From assembly GCA_002134785.1 (NCBI GenBank), contig MBQZ01000008.1, forward strand, positions 1 to 64,000: DNA of 64,000 bases, in the 5' to 3' direction. The position numbers were made by a program, and so were the translations under genes. Below the pieces are notes generated by a model. The model saw only the letters and a program-made list of their open reading frames with translations. It was not told the origin of the DNA and made no database searches. The DNA is from Crenothrix sp. D3. Lineage in GTDB: Bacteria > Pseudomonadota > Gammaproteobacteria > Methylococcales > Methylomonadaceae. Of this stretch, positions 48,442 through 57,846 are shown in pieces; position 1 is the first letter of the stretch, and every line of letters starts with the position of its first letter.

Positions 48442-51132
48442 ATGAGTGATAAAACAGTACTGCAATTAGCCGACATGGTAAAAACCCCCGTTGAACAGTT
48501 GTTAAAACAACTGCAAGAAGCGGGATTATCTGCCAGAAAATCTGATGATATTATCAATGACGATGAACAAATGCGTTTACTAACGCACTTGCGCAAAAGT
48601 CATGGCAAAGCCCAAGGTGAAGGCGATAACTCACCAAGACGAGTTACGTTAGAGCGTAGAAAAGTCACAGAAATTAAACAGGCGAGCATACCAGGTAGTT
48701 CGACAAAAACGATCAGTGTTGAAGTGCGTAAAAAGAAAACCTACATAAAACGTGATGAAGTAAAACCAGACGTTGTGCCTACAGCGGCACCGTTGGACGA
48801 GCCGAAAAAACCAATAGACGTTGTTGCTGTTGAAGCTGTTCCTCCAGTTGAAATCATCGCCGCCGTGATCGAGCCAGCAAAACCAGTGACACAAGAGCCA
48901 GAAGTGATAGCGGTTGTTGTCGAAGTTGTTAAGCCAATTATCGATAGCAAACCTGAGCTGAAGTCTAAGATTGATGTTAAAGTAGACGTAGATGTTGAAA
49001 TCGACGCTGAGCCTAACGTAGACAATGAGTCAGAAGCTAAATTTGAAGCATTAAAGCTCAAAGAAGAAAAGAAAAATAAAGAAAAATCAGCCAAAACTAA
49101 CGAAGCTGAAGAAGCCCGCAAAAAACAACAAGAGAAAGAGCGTCGATTGGAAGAATCTATCAAGAAAAATGCTGACAAAGTAAGGCAGCAACAAGCAGCA
49201 AAACCTGCCACTACAGCGAATAGAAAAAATGCTGACGAAGCAGGCGGTGGAGCGCGTTCATTCGGTAAAGATGCTAAAAGAGGCAAAAAGGCGAAAGGCA
49301 AAAAACAAACGCCGCAACGCAATATTAATCAACCTGAAGGCAAACATCAGTTTGAAATGCCCAGTGCGCCTATCGTTTATGACGTAACTATCCCTGAAAT
49401 GATTATCATCTCTGACCTCGCTCAGAAAATGAATATCAAAGCAGCGATGGTCATTAAGCACTTGATGAAACTAGGTATTATGGCAACCATCAATCAAACC
49501 ATCGACCAAGACACGGCGGTGATTTTGGTAGAAGAAATGGGGCATAAAGCCATTATGCAAAGTGATGACGATCTTGAGCAAGAAATGCTCTCCGAAGCAT
49601 TAGAAGAAGACAACCGCATAGAACAACCGCGTGCGCCAATCGTTACTATCATGGGACACGTCGATCACGGTAAAACCTCGTTACTCGATTACATTCGTAA
49701 AACCCGCGTTGTCGCAGGTGAAGCTGGGGGTATTACCCAACACATCGGCGCGTATCAGGTCAAAACTGACCACGGATCAGTCACTTTTTTAGATACACCT
49801 GGTCACGCTGCATTTACTTCTATGCGAGCGCGAGGTGCGGATGTCACTGATGTCGTTATTATTGTGGTCGCAGCCGATGATGGTGTAATGCCACAAACTA
49901 GAGAAGCCGTAGAACACGCCAAAGCCGCTAATGTACCTATCATAGTTGCGATGAATAAAATGGATAAACCAGGTGTTAATCCAGAAAAAGTCATGCAGGA
50001 ACTCTCCACTATTGGTGTACAGCCTGAAGAATGGGGCGGTGATGTCCAATTTTTACAAATTTCTGCCAAAACTGGCTTGGGTATTGATGAATTAATTGAA
50101 TCACTCATTGTTCAAACCGAAATTTTAGAACTAAAAGCCCCCGTTGAAGGTGCCGCCTCAGGTGTTGTTATTGAATCCCGTCTTGATAAAGGACGCGGCG
50201 CAGTCGCCACTGTATTGATTCAAAAAGGCACACTAGAAAGTGGGCAAATGGTGTTATGTGGACATGAATACGGTCGCGTTCGCGCCATGTTTAATGAAAA
50301 TGGTAAAACTATTAAAACCGCTGGCCCTTGTGAACCTGTTGAGATTTTAGGTTTATCAGGTACGCCCAATGCAGGTGATGAATTCTTAGTAGTACAAAAC
50401 GAACGTGTTGCTAAAGACTTAGCAAAACATCGCGAAGACCGTAAAAAATTCACCCGTCATGCTGCACAACAAGCCGCTAAATTGGATGAAGTATTTGCTC
50501 GCATGACTTCAGGTGAATTAGCCTGTGTCAACTTAGTATTAAAAACTGACGTACATGGTAGCTTAGAAGCCTTACGCAGTTCATTAGTTGCCTTATCCAA
50601 TGATGAAGTGGAAGTTAAAGTTATTTATGGCGGAGTCGGTGGTATTACCGAAGGCGATGCTAACTTAGCCTTGGCGGCTGGCGCAATTTTAATGGGCTTT
50701 AACGTCCGTGCTGATGCCACAGCCCGAAAAATGATTGAAGAAAAAGGCATAGACTTACATTACTACAGCATTATTTATGAAGCGATAGACGAAGTTAAAA
50801 AATCTATCAGCGGTATGTTGGCTCCTGAAATCAAAGAAACCATTGTTGGTTTGGCTGAAGTGCGTGATGTCTTCAAATCACCAAAATTCGGTGCAATTGC
50901 AGGCTGTATGGTAATTGATGGCTACGTTAAACGTAATTTACCTATCCGTGTACTCCGCGACAACGTGGTTATTTATGAAGGGCAGTTAGAATCTTTACGT
51001 CGTGTCAAAGATGATGTTGCCGAGGTCAAAATGGGCATAGAATGCGGTATCGGCGTGAAAAACTACAACGATGTCCGCGTTGGCGATCAAATCGAAGTCT
51101 TTGAGCGCACCGAAGTTAAACGGGAGCTGTAA
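48442..51132 (+). CDS. infB: translation initiation factor IF-2
   Basis: An 896-residue GTPase. The N-terminal IF2-N module ([20 protein letters not shown]) is followed by a long charged, valine/glutamate-rich linker (residues 80-290). Then come the G domain (G1 [27 protein letters not shown]) and domains II-IV, with fMet-tRNA binding at the C-terminus. It is complete and directly followed by rbfA. Confidence 0.97.
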   Translation: MSDKTVLQLADMVKTPVEQLLKQLQEAGLSARKSDDIINDDEQMRLLTHLRKSHGKAQGEGDNSPRRVTLERRKVTEIKQASIPGSSTKTISVEVRKKKTYIKRDEVKPDVVPTAAPLDEPKKPIDVVAVEAVPPVEIIAAVIEPAKPVTQEPEVIAVVVEVVKPIIDSKPELKSKIDVKVDVDVEIDAEPNVDNESEAKFEALKLKEEKKNKEKSAKTNEAEEARKKQQEKERRLEESIKKNADKVRQQQAAKPATTANRKNADEAGGGARSFGKDAKRGKKAKGKKQTPQRNINQPEGKHQFEMPSAPIVYDVTIPEMIIISDLAQKMNIKAAMVIKHLMKLGIMATINQTIDQDTAVILVEEMGHKAIMQSDDDLEQEMLSEALEEDNRIEQPRAPIVTIMGHVDHGKTSLLDYIRKTRVVAGEAGGITQHIGAYQVKTDHGSVTFLDTPGHAAFTSMRARGADVTDVVIIVVAADDGVMPQTREAVEHAKAANVPIIVAMNKMDKPGVNPEKVMQELSTIGVQPEEWGGDVQFLQISAKTGLGIDELIESLIVQTEILELKAPVEGAASGVVIESRLDKGRGAVATVLIQKGTLESGQMVLCGHEYGRVRAMFNENGKTIKTAGPCEPVEILGLSGTPNAGDEFLVVQNERVAKDLAKHREDRKKFTRHAAQQAAKLDEVFARMTSGELACVNLVLKTDVHGSLEALRSSLVALSNDEVEVKVIYGGVGGITEGDANLALAAGAILMGFNVRADATARKMIEEKGIDLHYYSIIYEAIDEVKKSISGMLAPEIKETIVGLAEVRDVFKSPKFGAIAGCMVIDGYVKRNLPIRVLRDNVVIYEGQLESLRRVKDDVAEVKMGIECGIGVKNYNDVRVGDQIEVFERTEVKREL

Positions 51133-51134
51133 TC

Positions 51135-51500
51135 ATGGCAAGAGAATTCGGGCGTAATGCCCGCGTTTCTTCACAAATGCAAAAAGAGCTATCGCTTGTT
51201 TTGCAACGTGATGTTAAGGATGTCCGTTTAGGTTTTGTCACCATCAATGAAGTCGTGGTCAGCAAAGACCTCGCTGTGGCAAAAATTTATGTCACGGTAC
51301 TCAATGTCGATGAGCAAGGTAAAAAAGACAACATTAAATTGCTCAACGAACTAGCTCCAATGATACGCCACGAACTCGCTAAACGTATGCGCCTACGGCA
51401 CATTTCCACGCTCCGTTTTCACTACGACACCTCGTTTGACACAGGAATGCGCGTAGCAGAATTGTTAAGTGATGTGCTGCATAACGAAGACAAAAATTAG
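51135..51500 (+). CDS. rbfA: 30S ribosome-binding factor RbfA
   Basis: A 121-residue KH-type protein for late 30S maturation. The family pattern (RVSSQMQKELSLVLQRDV, and the C-terminal LRFHYDTSFDTGMRVAELL) is clear. It starts two bases after the infB stop. In E. coli truB-rpsO-pnp would follow, but here those genes are upstream. Confidence 0.95.
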   Translation: MAREFGRNARVSSQMQKELSLVLQRDVKDVRLGFVTINEVVVSKDLAVAKIYVTVLNVDEQGKKDNIKLLNELAPMIRHELAKRMRLRHISTLRFHYDTSFDTGMRVAELLSDVLHNEDKN

Positions 51501-51508
51501 TTTGTAGA

Positions 51509-51536
51509 TTGGGCAAGTAAAAAAATGCTTGCCCAA
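51509..51536 (+). terminator. hairpin after rbfA
   Basis: The 9-bp stem TTGGGCAAG/CTTGCCCAA with a 10-base A-rich loop lies 8 bases beyond the rbfA stop. There is no T-run, so its role as a terminator is only probable; it may be a dispersed repeat. Confidence 0.5.
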
Positions 51537-51576
51537 CTTAATGACAGTGACACGCCATTTATGAACGAGTAAATTT

Positions 51577-52479
51577 TTAAAACCCGTATTCGATACCAAA
51601 TATACCCGTATTAAAGTTCATAGAACCTAAGTGGCTATCCCAATTTGAAGTTTCTGCGTGTTCGGTGGGATACACGGTAGAGCCAAACGTGTAATTAGTT
51701 GCAGACACATGAAGGTAACGATATTCAGCAAAAATCGATAGATGATCAATCAATTCCGCACGAACACCTACTTTACCTTGTGCAGCAAAACTTGAGCTGG
51801 AGGCATTAGTATTTCCGTTGTAATGATTAATGCCTGCTTCGTACCCAGTAGGCAATAACGGGTTTGAGGTTTGGATTGAATTACCTTTGGATAGAGACGT
51901 AATAGCCGCACCTATACCACCGCCGATATAAGGAAATATTTTATTTGACCAAGGCGTTTTAAAGGTGAAAATCCCATTGGTCAATAAAACGCCCATATCT
52001 ACATTAAATGAATCTGTGAAACTATGCTGATTAGGAACGAGGTCATGCTCGCCTGTGTAAGGTCCATCAAGCGGAATACCGCGTTCAGTCTGTGCATTTG
52101 TTAAGTCGCCACTTTGGGAAGAACCCAAATAAAAACCTTCGAATTCAAGTGCAGGTCGTAACCCCCAGCCTGACTGATTACTACCCATCGGTATTTCTGA
52201 CCATTCGTAACCAATATGCAAACCACCTATTGTTGCGGATTTACTGCCTAATTGCCCTTTAGTATCGACAAAAAGATCGTAATTTTCTTTGTAAAAGGGT
52301 GCGTGATCTGTTCTTTTGAATGCGACACCCGATTGTGTAAAGCTATTACTGTTTGAAACAGCACCGCCACCAAAGATACCTAAATAGAGTCCTCTTGAAG
52401 TCTTTTCGGCAGCTTGTAATGAACTTACACTTGTCGTTCCTAAAGCCAAAGCAGCCAACATTAAAAACTTATTATTCAT
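51577..52479 (-). CDS. outer-membrane beta-barrel protein
   Basis: A 300-residue protein with a cleavable signal peptide (MNNKFLMLAALALGTTSVSSLQAAEK). Its alternating hydrophobic strands end in FNTGIFGIEYGF, the aromatic C-terminal residue typical of outer-membrane barrels. Strands such as GLYLGIFGGGAVSNS and VGVRAELIDHLSIFAEYRYLHV resemble small OmpA/OmpW-like barrels. It converges on rbfA. The function is unknown. Confidence 0.7.
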   Translation of the reverse strand: MNNKFLMLAALALGTTSVSSLQAAEKTSRGLYLGIFGGGAVSNSNSFTQSGVAFKRTDHAPFYKENYDLFVDTKGQLGSKSATIGGLHIGYEWSEIPMGSNQSGWGLRPALEFEGFYLGSSQSGDLTNAQTERGIPLDGPYTGEHDLVPNQHSFTDSFNVDMGVLLTNGIFTFKTPWSNKIFPYIGGGIGAAITSLSKGNSIQTSNPLLPTGYEAGINHYNGNTNASSSSFAAQGKVGVRAELIDHLSIFAEYRYLHVSATNYTFGSTVYPTEHAETSNWDSHLGSMNFNTGIFGIEYGF

Positions 52480-52704
52480 TTTGAATTTTCCTGAAATGTG
52501 TATTATTTTTTTGATGGAAAAAATGAAGGAACATTGTTTTAATCCAACAAGTTAGACTGTACCATGACTGGTTTTTGTAGGTGCGTTTTTCCGTCATCTT
52601 AACGCGGTAAGTTGCAATACTAGGCGCTACAAAATAACAACCCTCAAATGCAAACTAAGTTAATCATCCCTGATTGTTGACTCAATACCACCTTGCTTGA
52701 TTTT
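52480..52704. other. upstream region of the barrel gene
   Basis: The promoter of the divergently located barrel gene should be here, but no convincing -35/-10 pair was identified and no gene is seen. Confidence 0.3.
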
Positions 52705-52800
52705 AACAAGCAAACAACACTGTATTATCAAGGTGATGTGCTGAACCATGTTTGGATTATTAACCAAGGTTTCATTAAAATTCAGGGGTGTTATAAGTAG
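52705..52800 (+). pseudogene. Crp/Fnr-family regulator fragment
   Basis: The frame reads NKQTTLYYQGDVLNHVWIIN and on to QGFIKIQG, which is the first beta-roll segment of a Crp/Fnr sensor domain (compare the intact regulator at 56355, LLYGQGQACESLYAVKSGS). It has no start and ends at a TAG at 52798. It is a decayed paralogue of the neighbouring regulator. Confidence 0.55.
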
Positions 52801-52848
52801 CTGACCATATATCTTTTAACATTTTGGCTGGCAGGAAAATTTAAGCCA

Positions 52849-52870
52849 TTCGTAGTGAGCTTATCGAACC
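52849..52870 (+). repeat. degraded copy of the GTGAGCTTGTCGAACC repeat
   Basis: TTCGTAGTGAGCTTATCGAACC differs at two positions from the core at 37736-37757. It is a short piece of the same dispersed family. Confidence 0.55.
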
Positions 52871-52955
52871 ATGAGCGGCTTAACCGTAATAACTACGTTG
52901 ATATAATCAATTAAAGCTTTATATGGGTTCCAAGGTCATTTGTTAAACTGAGCGA

Positions 52956-53245
52956 ATGAAAAATACACTTATAACAATCAAACAGTTAGTTAGCGAAGCA
53001 CAATGTTACGAAGTCGTTAGAACGTTCCGTTGGCAAGGAAAGGTAAGTTGTCCGCATTGCGATAGGCAAGAAATCATTAGCTCAGATTGCCAGCGAATTA
53101 GATTTACACAAAGATAATTTGCAATTCATGACTGAACATTTACGGACTGACATCGATAAAAAAAGAGCCTGTGATGCTGTCTGGTGAAGTGGAATGTGAC
53201 GAACTTTATCTTATCGAAGGCTGAGCGGAAAAATTTGCAGCCGCT
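52956..53245 (+). pseudogene. IS1595/ISXO2-family transposase remnant
   Basis: An ATG at 52956 opens MKNTLITIKQLVSEAQ and continues with a zinc-ribbon start (VSCPHCDRQEI), as in IS1595-type transposases, but stops after about 53 codons. A second piece at 53161-53224 reads EPVMLSGEVECDELYLI, matching the first catalytic region (GEVE.DE.Y). The middle is deleted. This is a dead element. Confidence 0.7.
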
Positions 53246-53403
53246 TAAGTTAATCTGTTCATACTTCGACAATCTCAGAGCGAACGGTTAACGTTGAGAC
53301 TGAGAAAGTGTTGGCGTGTGGCTATTTTTGAGCAGTATCATCGACAGTTTGATGACAGTCGTATTGTGCATTTGCTGGGTGGTTATAGCGTAATCTGAAA
53401 CCG

Positions 53404-53480
53404 CCTAGGTTTTTAAAACCTAGCAGGTCTTTGTGTAGCGGGTTTTGGTGTTGATAACAAAGCCTGCTAGGTCTTAAAGA
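53404..53480. repeat. inverted repeat CCTAGCAGG / CCTGCTAGG
   Basis: CCTAGCAGGTCTTTG (53419-53433) pairs imperfectly with CAAAGCCTGCTAGG (53458-53471), flanked by further TAGG/CCTA pairs. It lies between the IS remnant and the first miniature element. It is a common-type palindromic repeat and no gene is seen. Confidence 0.55.
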
Positions 53481-53481
53481 C

Positions 53482-53760
53482 CTGTCCATTACCCACAAGT
53501 ACCTTAGTTTTTTAAAATCAATGTATTACGTTTATATTTGTCGTTAATAAATATAAATAGCCTTAAAATCATAGCGTTACAGAAAATCTATCGTTGATAA
53601 GTTGCCGCACTGAAGTATAAAAAAGACATCTTGTGGTTGTAACTACCAGATTTTCTGTTTTTGATGCTTCATTGTTCGTATAACTTTGATAGGATAATCC
53701 ACTTTTTTATCACCTAACAGATTGATTATTATTAGCTAAAAAGATGTGGGTAATGGACAG
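53482..53760 (+). mobile_element. miniature inverted-repeat element, copy 1
   Basis: A 279-bp element bounded by CTGTCCATTACCCACA and its exact complement (16-bp terminal inverted repeats) with no open frame. It is similar in length and interior to 55616-55893 and in the same orientation. A near-perfect internal inverted repeat (ACAGAAAATCT/AGATTTTCTGT) is present. No clear target duplication flanks it. Confidence 0.8.
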
Positions 53761-53835
53761 ACTAAAAACTGTGATGGTCATATCAATGTAACAAGAAAAA
53801 GCTATGCTCGTTTTGTTAATAACCAGTAAAAACTC

Positions 53836-55599
53836 ATGATGTCTAGTTTACATAAAGAATTAATCGCTATTCTCGATGGTGAAAAATTAACGCCTTATTT
53901 TCAGCCAATTGTTTCTTTAATACAAAAAAAAATAATCGGTTATGAAGCTTTAATTCGAGGGCCATCCGATAGCCCATTACACAGTGCCTTTAATTTATTT
54001 GATACCGCTCAACGTTTTAATTTAACGACAAAACTTGAATTTATTTGTCGTAAAATGACTATACAACGCTATGCCATTTTGGGTATTAGGGAAAAATTAT
54101 TTATTAATATCAGTCCTTCAGTATTATTAAATCCAAAATTCAAAACGGGTATAACTCTTAATTTATTGAATAAATTTGGTGTTGATCCACATTCTATCGT
54201 TATAGAATTAACGGAGCATCAACCAACCGATGATTATGAGTTAATGAATCATGCGGTTTTACATTATCGAAATATGGGCTTTGAAATAGCACTGGATGAT
54301 TTAGGTGCGGGTTATTCAGGATTAAGATTGTGGTCAGAATTATTACCCGAATATATAAAAATAGATAATCATTTTATTCGTGGCATTGATACTGATCCTG
54401 TTAAATTAAACTTTGTTCGCTCTATTCAAAATATAGCCAGTTCTTTGCATTGTAATGTGATAGCTGAAGGTATCGAAACTGAAAATGAATTTAAAGCGAT
54501 AGCCAATCTTGGTGTTACCCATGCTCAAGGTTATTATTTTGCAAGACCCGAATTTATTCCATTGGAAAAAATTAATAGCCTACTATTTGTTTCCAATGAT
54601 ATTGACAATGTGTTAATAAGCTCTTTTAAAACGGTATCCCATATTGCTAAATTGATTCCTTCAATTTCATCAGAAACGCGCATCAGTGAGGTGATGTCTG
54701 TATTTCAGCGTAATAATAATTTAACTATTTTACCGTTAGTTGATAATTGTGTTGCAATAGGTATTATTTATCGAGACCTATTTCTTTCTAAATTATTTGC
54801 CAGTCGTTACGGTTTAGAATTATATGGAAAAAAACCGATAAAACTATTTCTCGACAAAACATCCTTAAGTATCGATCAAAATGTCTCTATTCAGGCGGTT
54901 AGTAAAAAAATAACCTCTGAAATGCGAAATGATGCGGCATTTATTGTCACGAGTAATGGTGAATATATGGGTATAGCCACGATAATTGATTTACTTGCGG
55001 AAATTACGCATCAACAAATTGAGGGAGCTAGATACGCTAATCCTCTGACATTATTACCAGGTAGTGTGCCTATTAATGAACAAATGAATCAATTACTAGC
55101 AAAAAAAATCCCTTTCTGTGTTGCTTATTTCGATTTAGATAATTTTAAACCCTTTAATGATATTTACGGCTACGATGCAGGAGATAATATTATCAAAGTA
55201 GTTGCTAATATACTGTCACAGTTTATTACTCCAGAAAAAGGGCAAGTCGGGCATATAGGTGGTGATGATTTTATTGTTATTTTCACTGATGATGATTGGT
55301 TGCAGTGCTGTAAAATAATATTAGAAGAATTTCAAAATATTGTTCCAAGTTATTATAAGGATAAAGATATAAAAGCGGGTGGAATACAGACTGAAAATAG
55401 GGCAGGGCATAAATGCTTTTATCCGCTCATAAGTCTATCGATAGGTATCGTAGAGCCAGCATCAACAGTGCATTGTCAATCTCATGTACAAATAGCCGAT
55501 CTGGCTGCTGGCACAAAAAAACAAGCGAAAAAAATTGACGGCAATAGTTTATTTGTTAATAAACGCCTTCAATATCGCACGCATTATCCATCTATATAA
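53836..55599 (+). CDS. EAL-CBS-GGDEF cyclic di-GMP regulator
   Basis: A 587-residue protein. The EAL domain (1-255) has all recognisable catalytic elements: EALIRG at 37, NISPS, IELTEH, DDLGAGYSG, KIDNHFI, AEGIET and QGYYFARP, so phosphodiesterase activity is likely. A pair of CBS motifs (~265-400) follows. The GGDEF domain has GGDDF at 475-479, a conservative change, with an FDLDNFKPFND metal site. There is no membrane segment. The gene is flanked by two miniature elements and is AT-rich, suggesting acquisition, though the domain order is known in other bacteria. Confidence 0.83.
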   Translation: MMSSLHKELIAILDGEKLTPYFQPIVSLIQKKIIGYEALIRGPSDSPLHSAFNLFDTAQRFNLTTKLEFICRKMTIQRYAILGIREKLFINISPSVLLNPKFKTGITLNLLNKFGVDPHSIVIELTEHQPTDDYELMNHAVLHYRNMGFEIALDDLGAGYSGLRLWSELLPEYIKIDNHFIRGIDTDPVKLNFVRSIQNIASSLHCNVIAEGIETENEFKAIANLGVTHAQGYYFARPEFIPLEKINSLLFVSNDIDNVLISSFKTVSHIAKLIPSISSETRISEVMSVFQRNNNLTILPLVDNCVAIGIIYRDLFLSKLFASRYGLELYGKKPIKLFLDKTSLSIDQNVSIQAVSKKITSEMRNDAAFIVTSNGEYMGIATIIDLLAEITHQQIEGARYANPLTLLPGSVPINEQMNQLLAKKIPFCVAYFDLDNFKPFNDIYGYDAGDNIIKVVANILSQFITPEKGQVGHIGGDDFIVIFTDDDWLQCCKIILEEFQNIVPSYYKDKDIKAGGIQTENRAGHKCFYPLISLSIGIVEPASTVHCQSHVQIADLAAGTKKQAKKIDGNSLFVNKRLQYRTHYPSI

Positions 55600-55615
55600 T
55601 TGAAGGGTAAGAGGG

Positions 55616-55893
55616 CTGTCCATTACCCACAAGTATGTTAGTTGTTGTAAATCAATGTGTTATGATTTAATCTGCTATCTACATATATAAATACTTTTAA
55701 AATCATGATGTTACAGAAAGCCTGTTGTTGATAAGCAGTCAAATTGTGGTACAAACAAGGACACGAAATCGTTATAAGTGCCTATTTTCTTGTTTTTGAT
55801 ACCTCATTGTTTGTATCGCTTATAGACAGAAGACCTATTCTCTCTACTTAACTAATTGATATTTATAGCTAAAAAGATGTGGGTAATGGACAG
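55616..55893 (+). mobile_element. miniature inverted-repeat element, copy 2
   Basis: A 278-bp element with the same 16-bp ends (CTGTCCATTACCCACA and complement) as copy 1. The 10 bases GGTAAGAGGG at 55606-55615 are repeated at 55894-55903, a perfect target-site duplication. It lies just 16 bases after the regulator stop. There is no transposase inside. An ISAs1/IS4-like parent is possible but not shown. Confidence 0.88.
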
Positions 55894-55921
55894 GGTAAGA
55901 GGGGGGTGTTGGTGCATAAAT

Positions 55922-56274
55922 AAAAGCCACGAACAGCACATTGGTCGCTTGTGTCATCAAAACCAGCGCAGCAAATGCTGTCTGATGTGCTAGGCGAGGG
56001 TATCATCACCGCCAGCATCATTGCCACTGACATCGGTGATGGCAAAAAAGGTTACGCCAGTGGACGAGACTATGCCGCCAGTTTGGGCGTTGTTCCCAAG
56101 CATCACAGCAGCGGCGACAAACAAGTTTATTTGGGTGTGAGTAAACGTGGTAACCGTTACATTCGCAAAATGCTAATACACAGCGCACGCTCGGTACTGA
56201 AATTATCTCGTTTTCATGCCCGCGTTTTGGAACGTTTGGTGCGCAATATCTACCAAATTCTAACTATTCAGTGA
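55922..56274 (+). pseudogene. IS110-family transposase, C-terminal remnant with frameshift
   Basis: The piece LGEGIITASIIATDIGDG is followed by YAASLGVVPKHHSSGDKQVY and ISKRGNRY-like GVSKRGNRYIRKMLIH, the Transposase_20 domain of IS110 elements. Its first part (HIGRLCHQNQ) is in another frame, so a frameshift lies near 55975. The catalytic N-terminal domain is missing. Confidence 0.8.
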
Positions 56275-56354
56275 GTTTGACACAAATGTAACCTAGCCTT
56301 ACAAGCAGCTCTGTTACTATTAATAGGATAATGTCTCAACAAGGATAAAAACAC

Positions 56355-57074
56355 TTGAAATTAACGCAACCCACGATAACTTGCCCTAATTGTAAGTTGT
56401 CTGAATTATGTCTGCCCTTCGGGCTACAAGAAAATGAAGTCACACAATTAGTTGATATTGTTAAGAATAAACGTCCTTTGCAAACAAACGATTTGTTATA
56501 TGGACAAGGTCAAGCCTGTGAGAGTTTGTATGCAGTTAAATCGGGTTCATTTCGAAGTTTTATAACGACATTAGCGGGTGATGAGCAGACTATTGGTTTT
56601 TATTTACCAGGTGAAATAATGGGCTTGGACTCTTTTCAGCATGGACGTTTTACTTGTTCCACTGTCGCTCTGGAAACGGCATCGGTGTGTGAGTTGCCGT
56701 TAAGTCATTTTAATGAGTTATGTACGCAAATCCCGCGCTTACAAACGCAGTTGATGCGTATATTAGGAAAAGAAATCGCGTCAGATCACGATAAAATTGT
56801 GTTGCTTGGACACCGTTCGGCAAAGGAAAAAATGGCGACGTTTATATTAATGTTATCGTTGCGTTATACCGCTTTAGGCTTTTCAAGTACCCAATTTAAT
56901 TTGTCTATGGGGCGGCAAGATATTGCCAATTTTTTAGGCTTAACGATTGAAACAGTCAGTCGGCAATTGACGTATTTAAGTCAACAAGGTGTTATTACTG
57001 TTAAACAACGAGGGATTCAAATAGATAATCTGGATTTGCTGAAAACGATAGTTAATGATTGTCCGCTACATTGA
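56355..57074 (+). CDS. fnr: FNR-type anaerobic transcription regulator
   Basis: A 239-residue Crp/Fnr regulator with an N-terminal cysteine set Cys10, Cys13, Cys19 and a fourth, Cys112 (SVCELPL), placed like E. coli Cys20/23/29/122, so it should hold an oxygen-labile [4Fe-4S] cluster. The recognition helix TIETVSRQL has the E..SR contacts for TTGAT half-sites. The start is TTG at 56355, with AAGGAT upstream. A perfect FNR box lies downstream at 57400. Confidence 0.9.
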   Translation: MKLTQPTITCPNCKLSELCLPFGLQENEVTQLVDIVKNKRPLQTNDLLYGQGQACESLYAVKSGSFRSFITTLAGDEQTIGFYLPGEIMGLDSFQHGRFTCSTVALETASVCELPLSHFNELCTQIPRLQTQLMRILGKEIASDHDKIVLLGHRSAKEKMATFILMLSLRYTALGFSSTQFNLSMGRQDIANFLGLTIETVSRQLTYLSQQGVITVKQRGIQIDNLDLLKTIVNDCPLH

Positions 57075-57155
57075 GTGGGCGTTGAACAATCAGCAAATTG
57101 ATATTACCACACCATACTTAAATAGTACGGCAATACCAGTTTTGTTAAAAACTGT

Positions 57156-57278
57156 TTATTTTACAGATTCTTGAGTCGCCGCTGCACCTGGTTTAGCTGG
57201 ACCTACACCTTGTTCGCCGCAAGCAGCAAGTGTAGTTACAGCGATCATTAATAACAAAACGTAGCTAATTTTTTTCAT
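57156..57278 (-). CDS. small entericidin-like lipoprotein
   Basis: A 40-residue protein on the minus strand: MKKISYVLLLMIAVTTLAAC, then GEQGVGPAKPGAAA and a short tail. The lipobox LAAC (Cys20) predicts an acylated, membrane-anchored peptide like entericidins. The ATG is at 57278, with GGAAAT upstream. It is divergent from 57522 across the FNR box, so both are probably controlled by FNR. The function is unknown. Confidence 0.72.
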   Translation of the reverse strand: MKKISYVLLLMIAVTTLAACGEQGVGPAKPGAAATQESVK

Positions 57279-57399
57279 AGGATTTCCCCGTTATTTTAGT
57301 TTGAATACACGCCGACTCACAACACAACGTTGTGAATATAAAGAAAGTTCTAAGTCTTTTTAGACTTGGCGCATTGTGTCATACATAAAATTTGTGCTT

Positions 57400-57413
57400 T
57401 TGATATAAATCAA
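57400..57413. promoter_or_regulatory. FNR box TTGATATAAATCAA
   Basis: It matches TTGAT-N4-ATCAA perfectly. It lies between two divergent small genes, 122 bases before the lipoprotein start and 109 before the other, just downstream of the fnr gene itself. Confidence 0.8.
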
Positions 57414-57521
57414 ATGTAATGAAAAAAGTTGGCTTGACAAAGAGAGCGATATATTGTCAAACTCAGCCCCTCGTGTTTGAAGTTTCAATCATTTGTTCTT
57501 AAATCTAACAGGAAAATAACC

Positions 57522-57797
57522 ATGAATAAGATAGTTTTCGCAGTCGCTCTCGTCTTATTGTCATCCGCCGCATTGGCTAAGTCGTCGAAAGGCACTCCAC
57601 CGCCCGCGCAAAATCACAGTTGTATGCTGAATGCCGCTGTTGTAGAGAAAACGAAAAAAGAATGTCTCAAAGCGGGTGGCAAGTGGGAAAAGAATAGCCC
57701 TGCTGCTACCACTGCACCTGTCGTCGCTCCTGCTACTCCAGTTGCTCCCTCCGTTCCTGCTGTTGAGCCTAAGCCTATTGAAACCCCCACAAAATAA
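57522..57797 (+). CDS. small exported protein with one cysteine pair
   Basis: A 91-residue protein with a signal peptide (MNKIVFAVALVLLSSAALA). A short domain (HSCMLNAAVVEKTKKECLKAGG) gives two cysteines 14 residues apart, and a Pro/Ala-rich tail follows. I use the ATG at 57522, with AGGAAA upstream; the 15-codon upstream extension lacks a ribosome site and would precede the signal peptide. It is probably a periplasmic or outer-membrane-associated protein. It is divergent from the lipoprotein and adjacent to the FNR box. Confidence 0.72.
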   Translation: MNKIVFAVALVLLSSAALAKSSKGTPPPAQNHSCMLNAAVVEKTKKECLKAGGKWEKNSPAATTAPVVAPATPVAPSVPAVEPKPIETPTK

Positions 57798-57820
57798 TCA
57801 GCATTTTAGATTTGAATAGA

Positions 57821-57846
57821 AAAAGCGGTCGTTGACCGCTTTTTTG
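57821..57846 (+). terminator. rho-independent terminator of the small exported protein gene
   Basis: AAGCGGTC pairs with GACCGCTT around GTT, followed by TTTTT. It lies 24 bases after the stop codon. Confidence 0.85.

Noticed and set aside
48649-50453. Several minus-strand open frames inside infB
   Set aside because: They are shadows of a long GTPase gene with biased codon use and have no ribosome sites.
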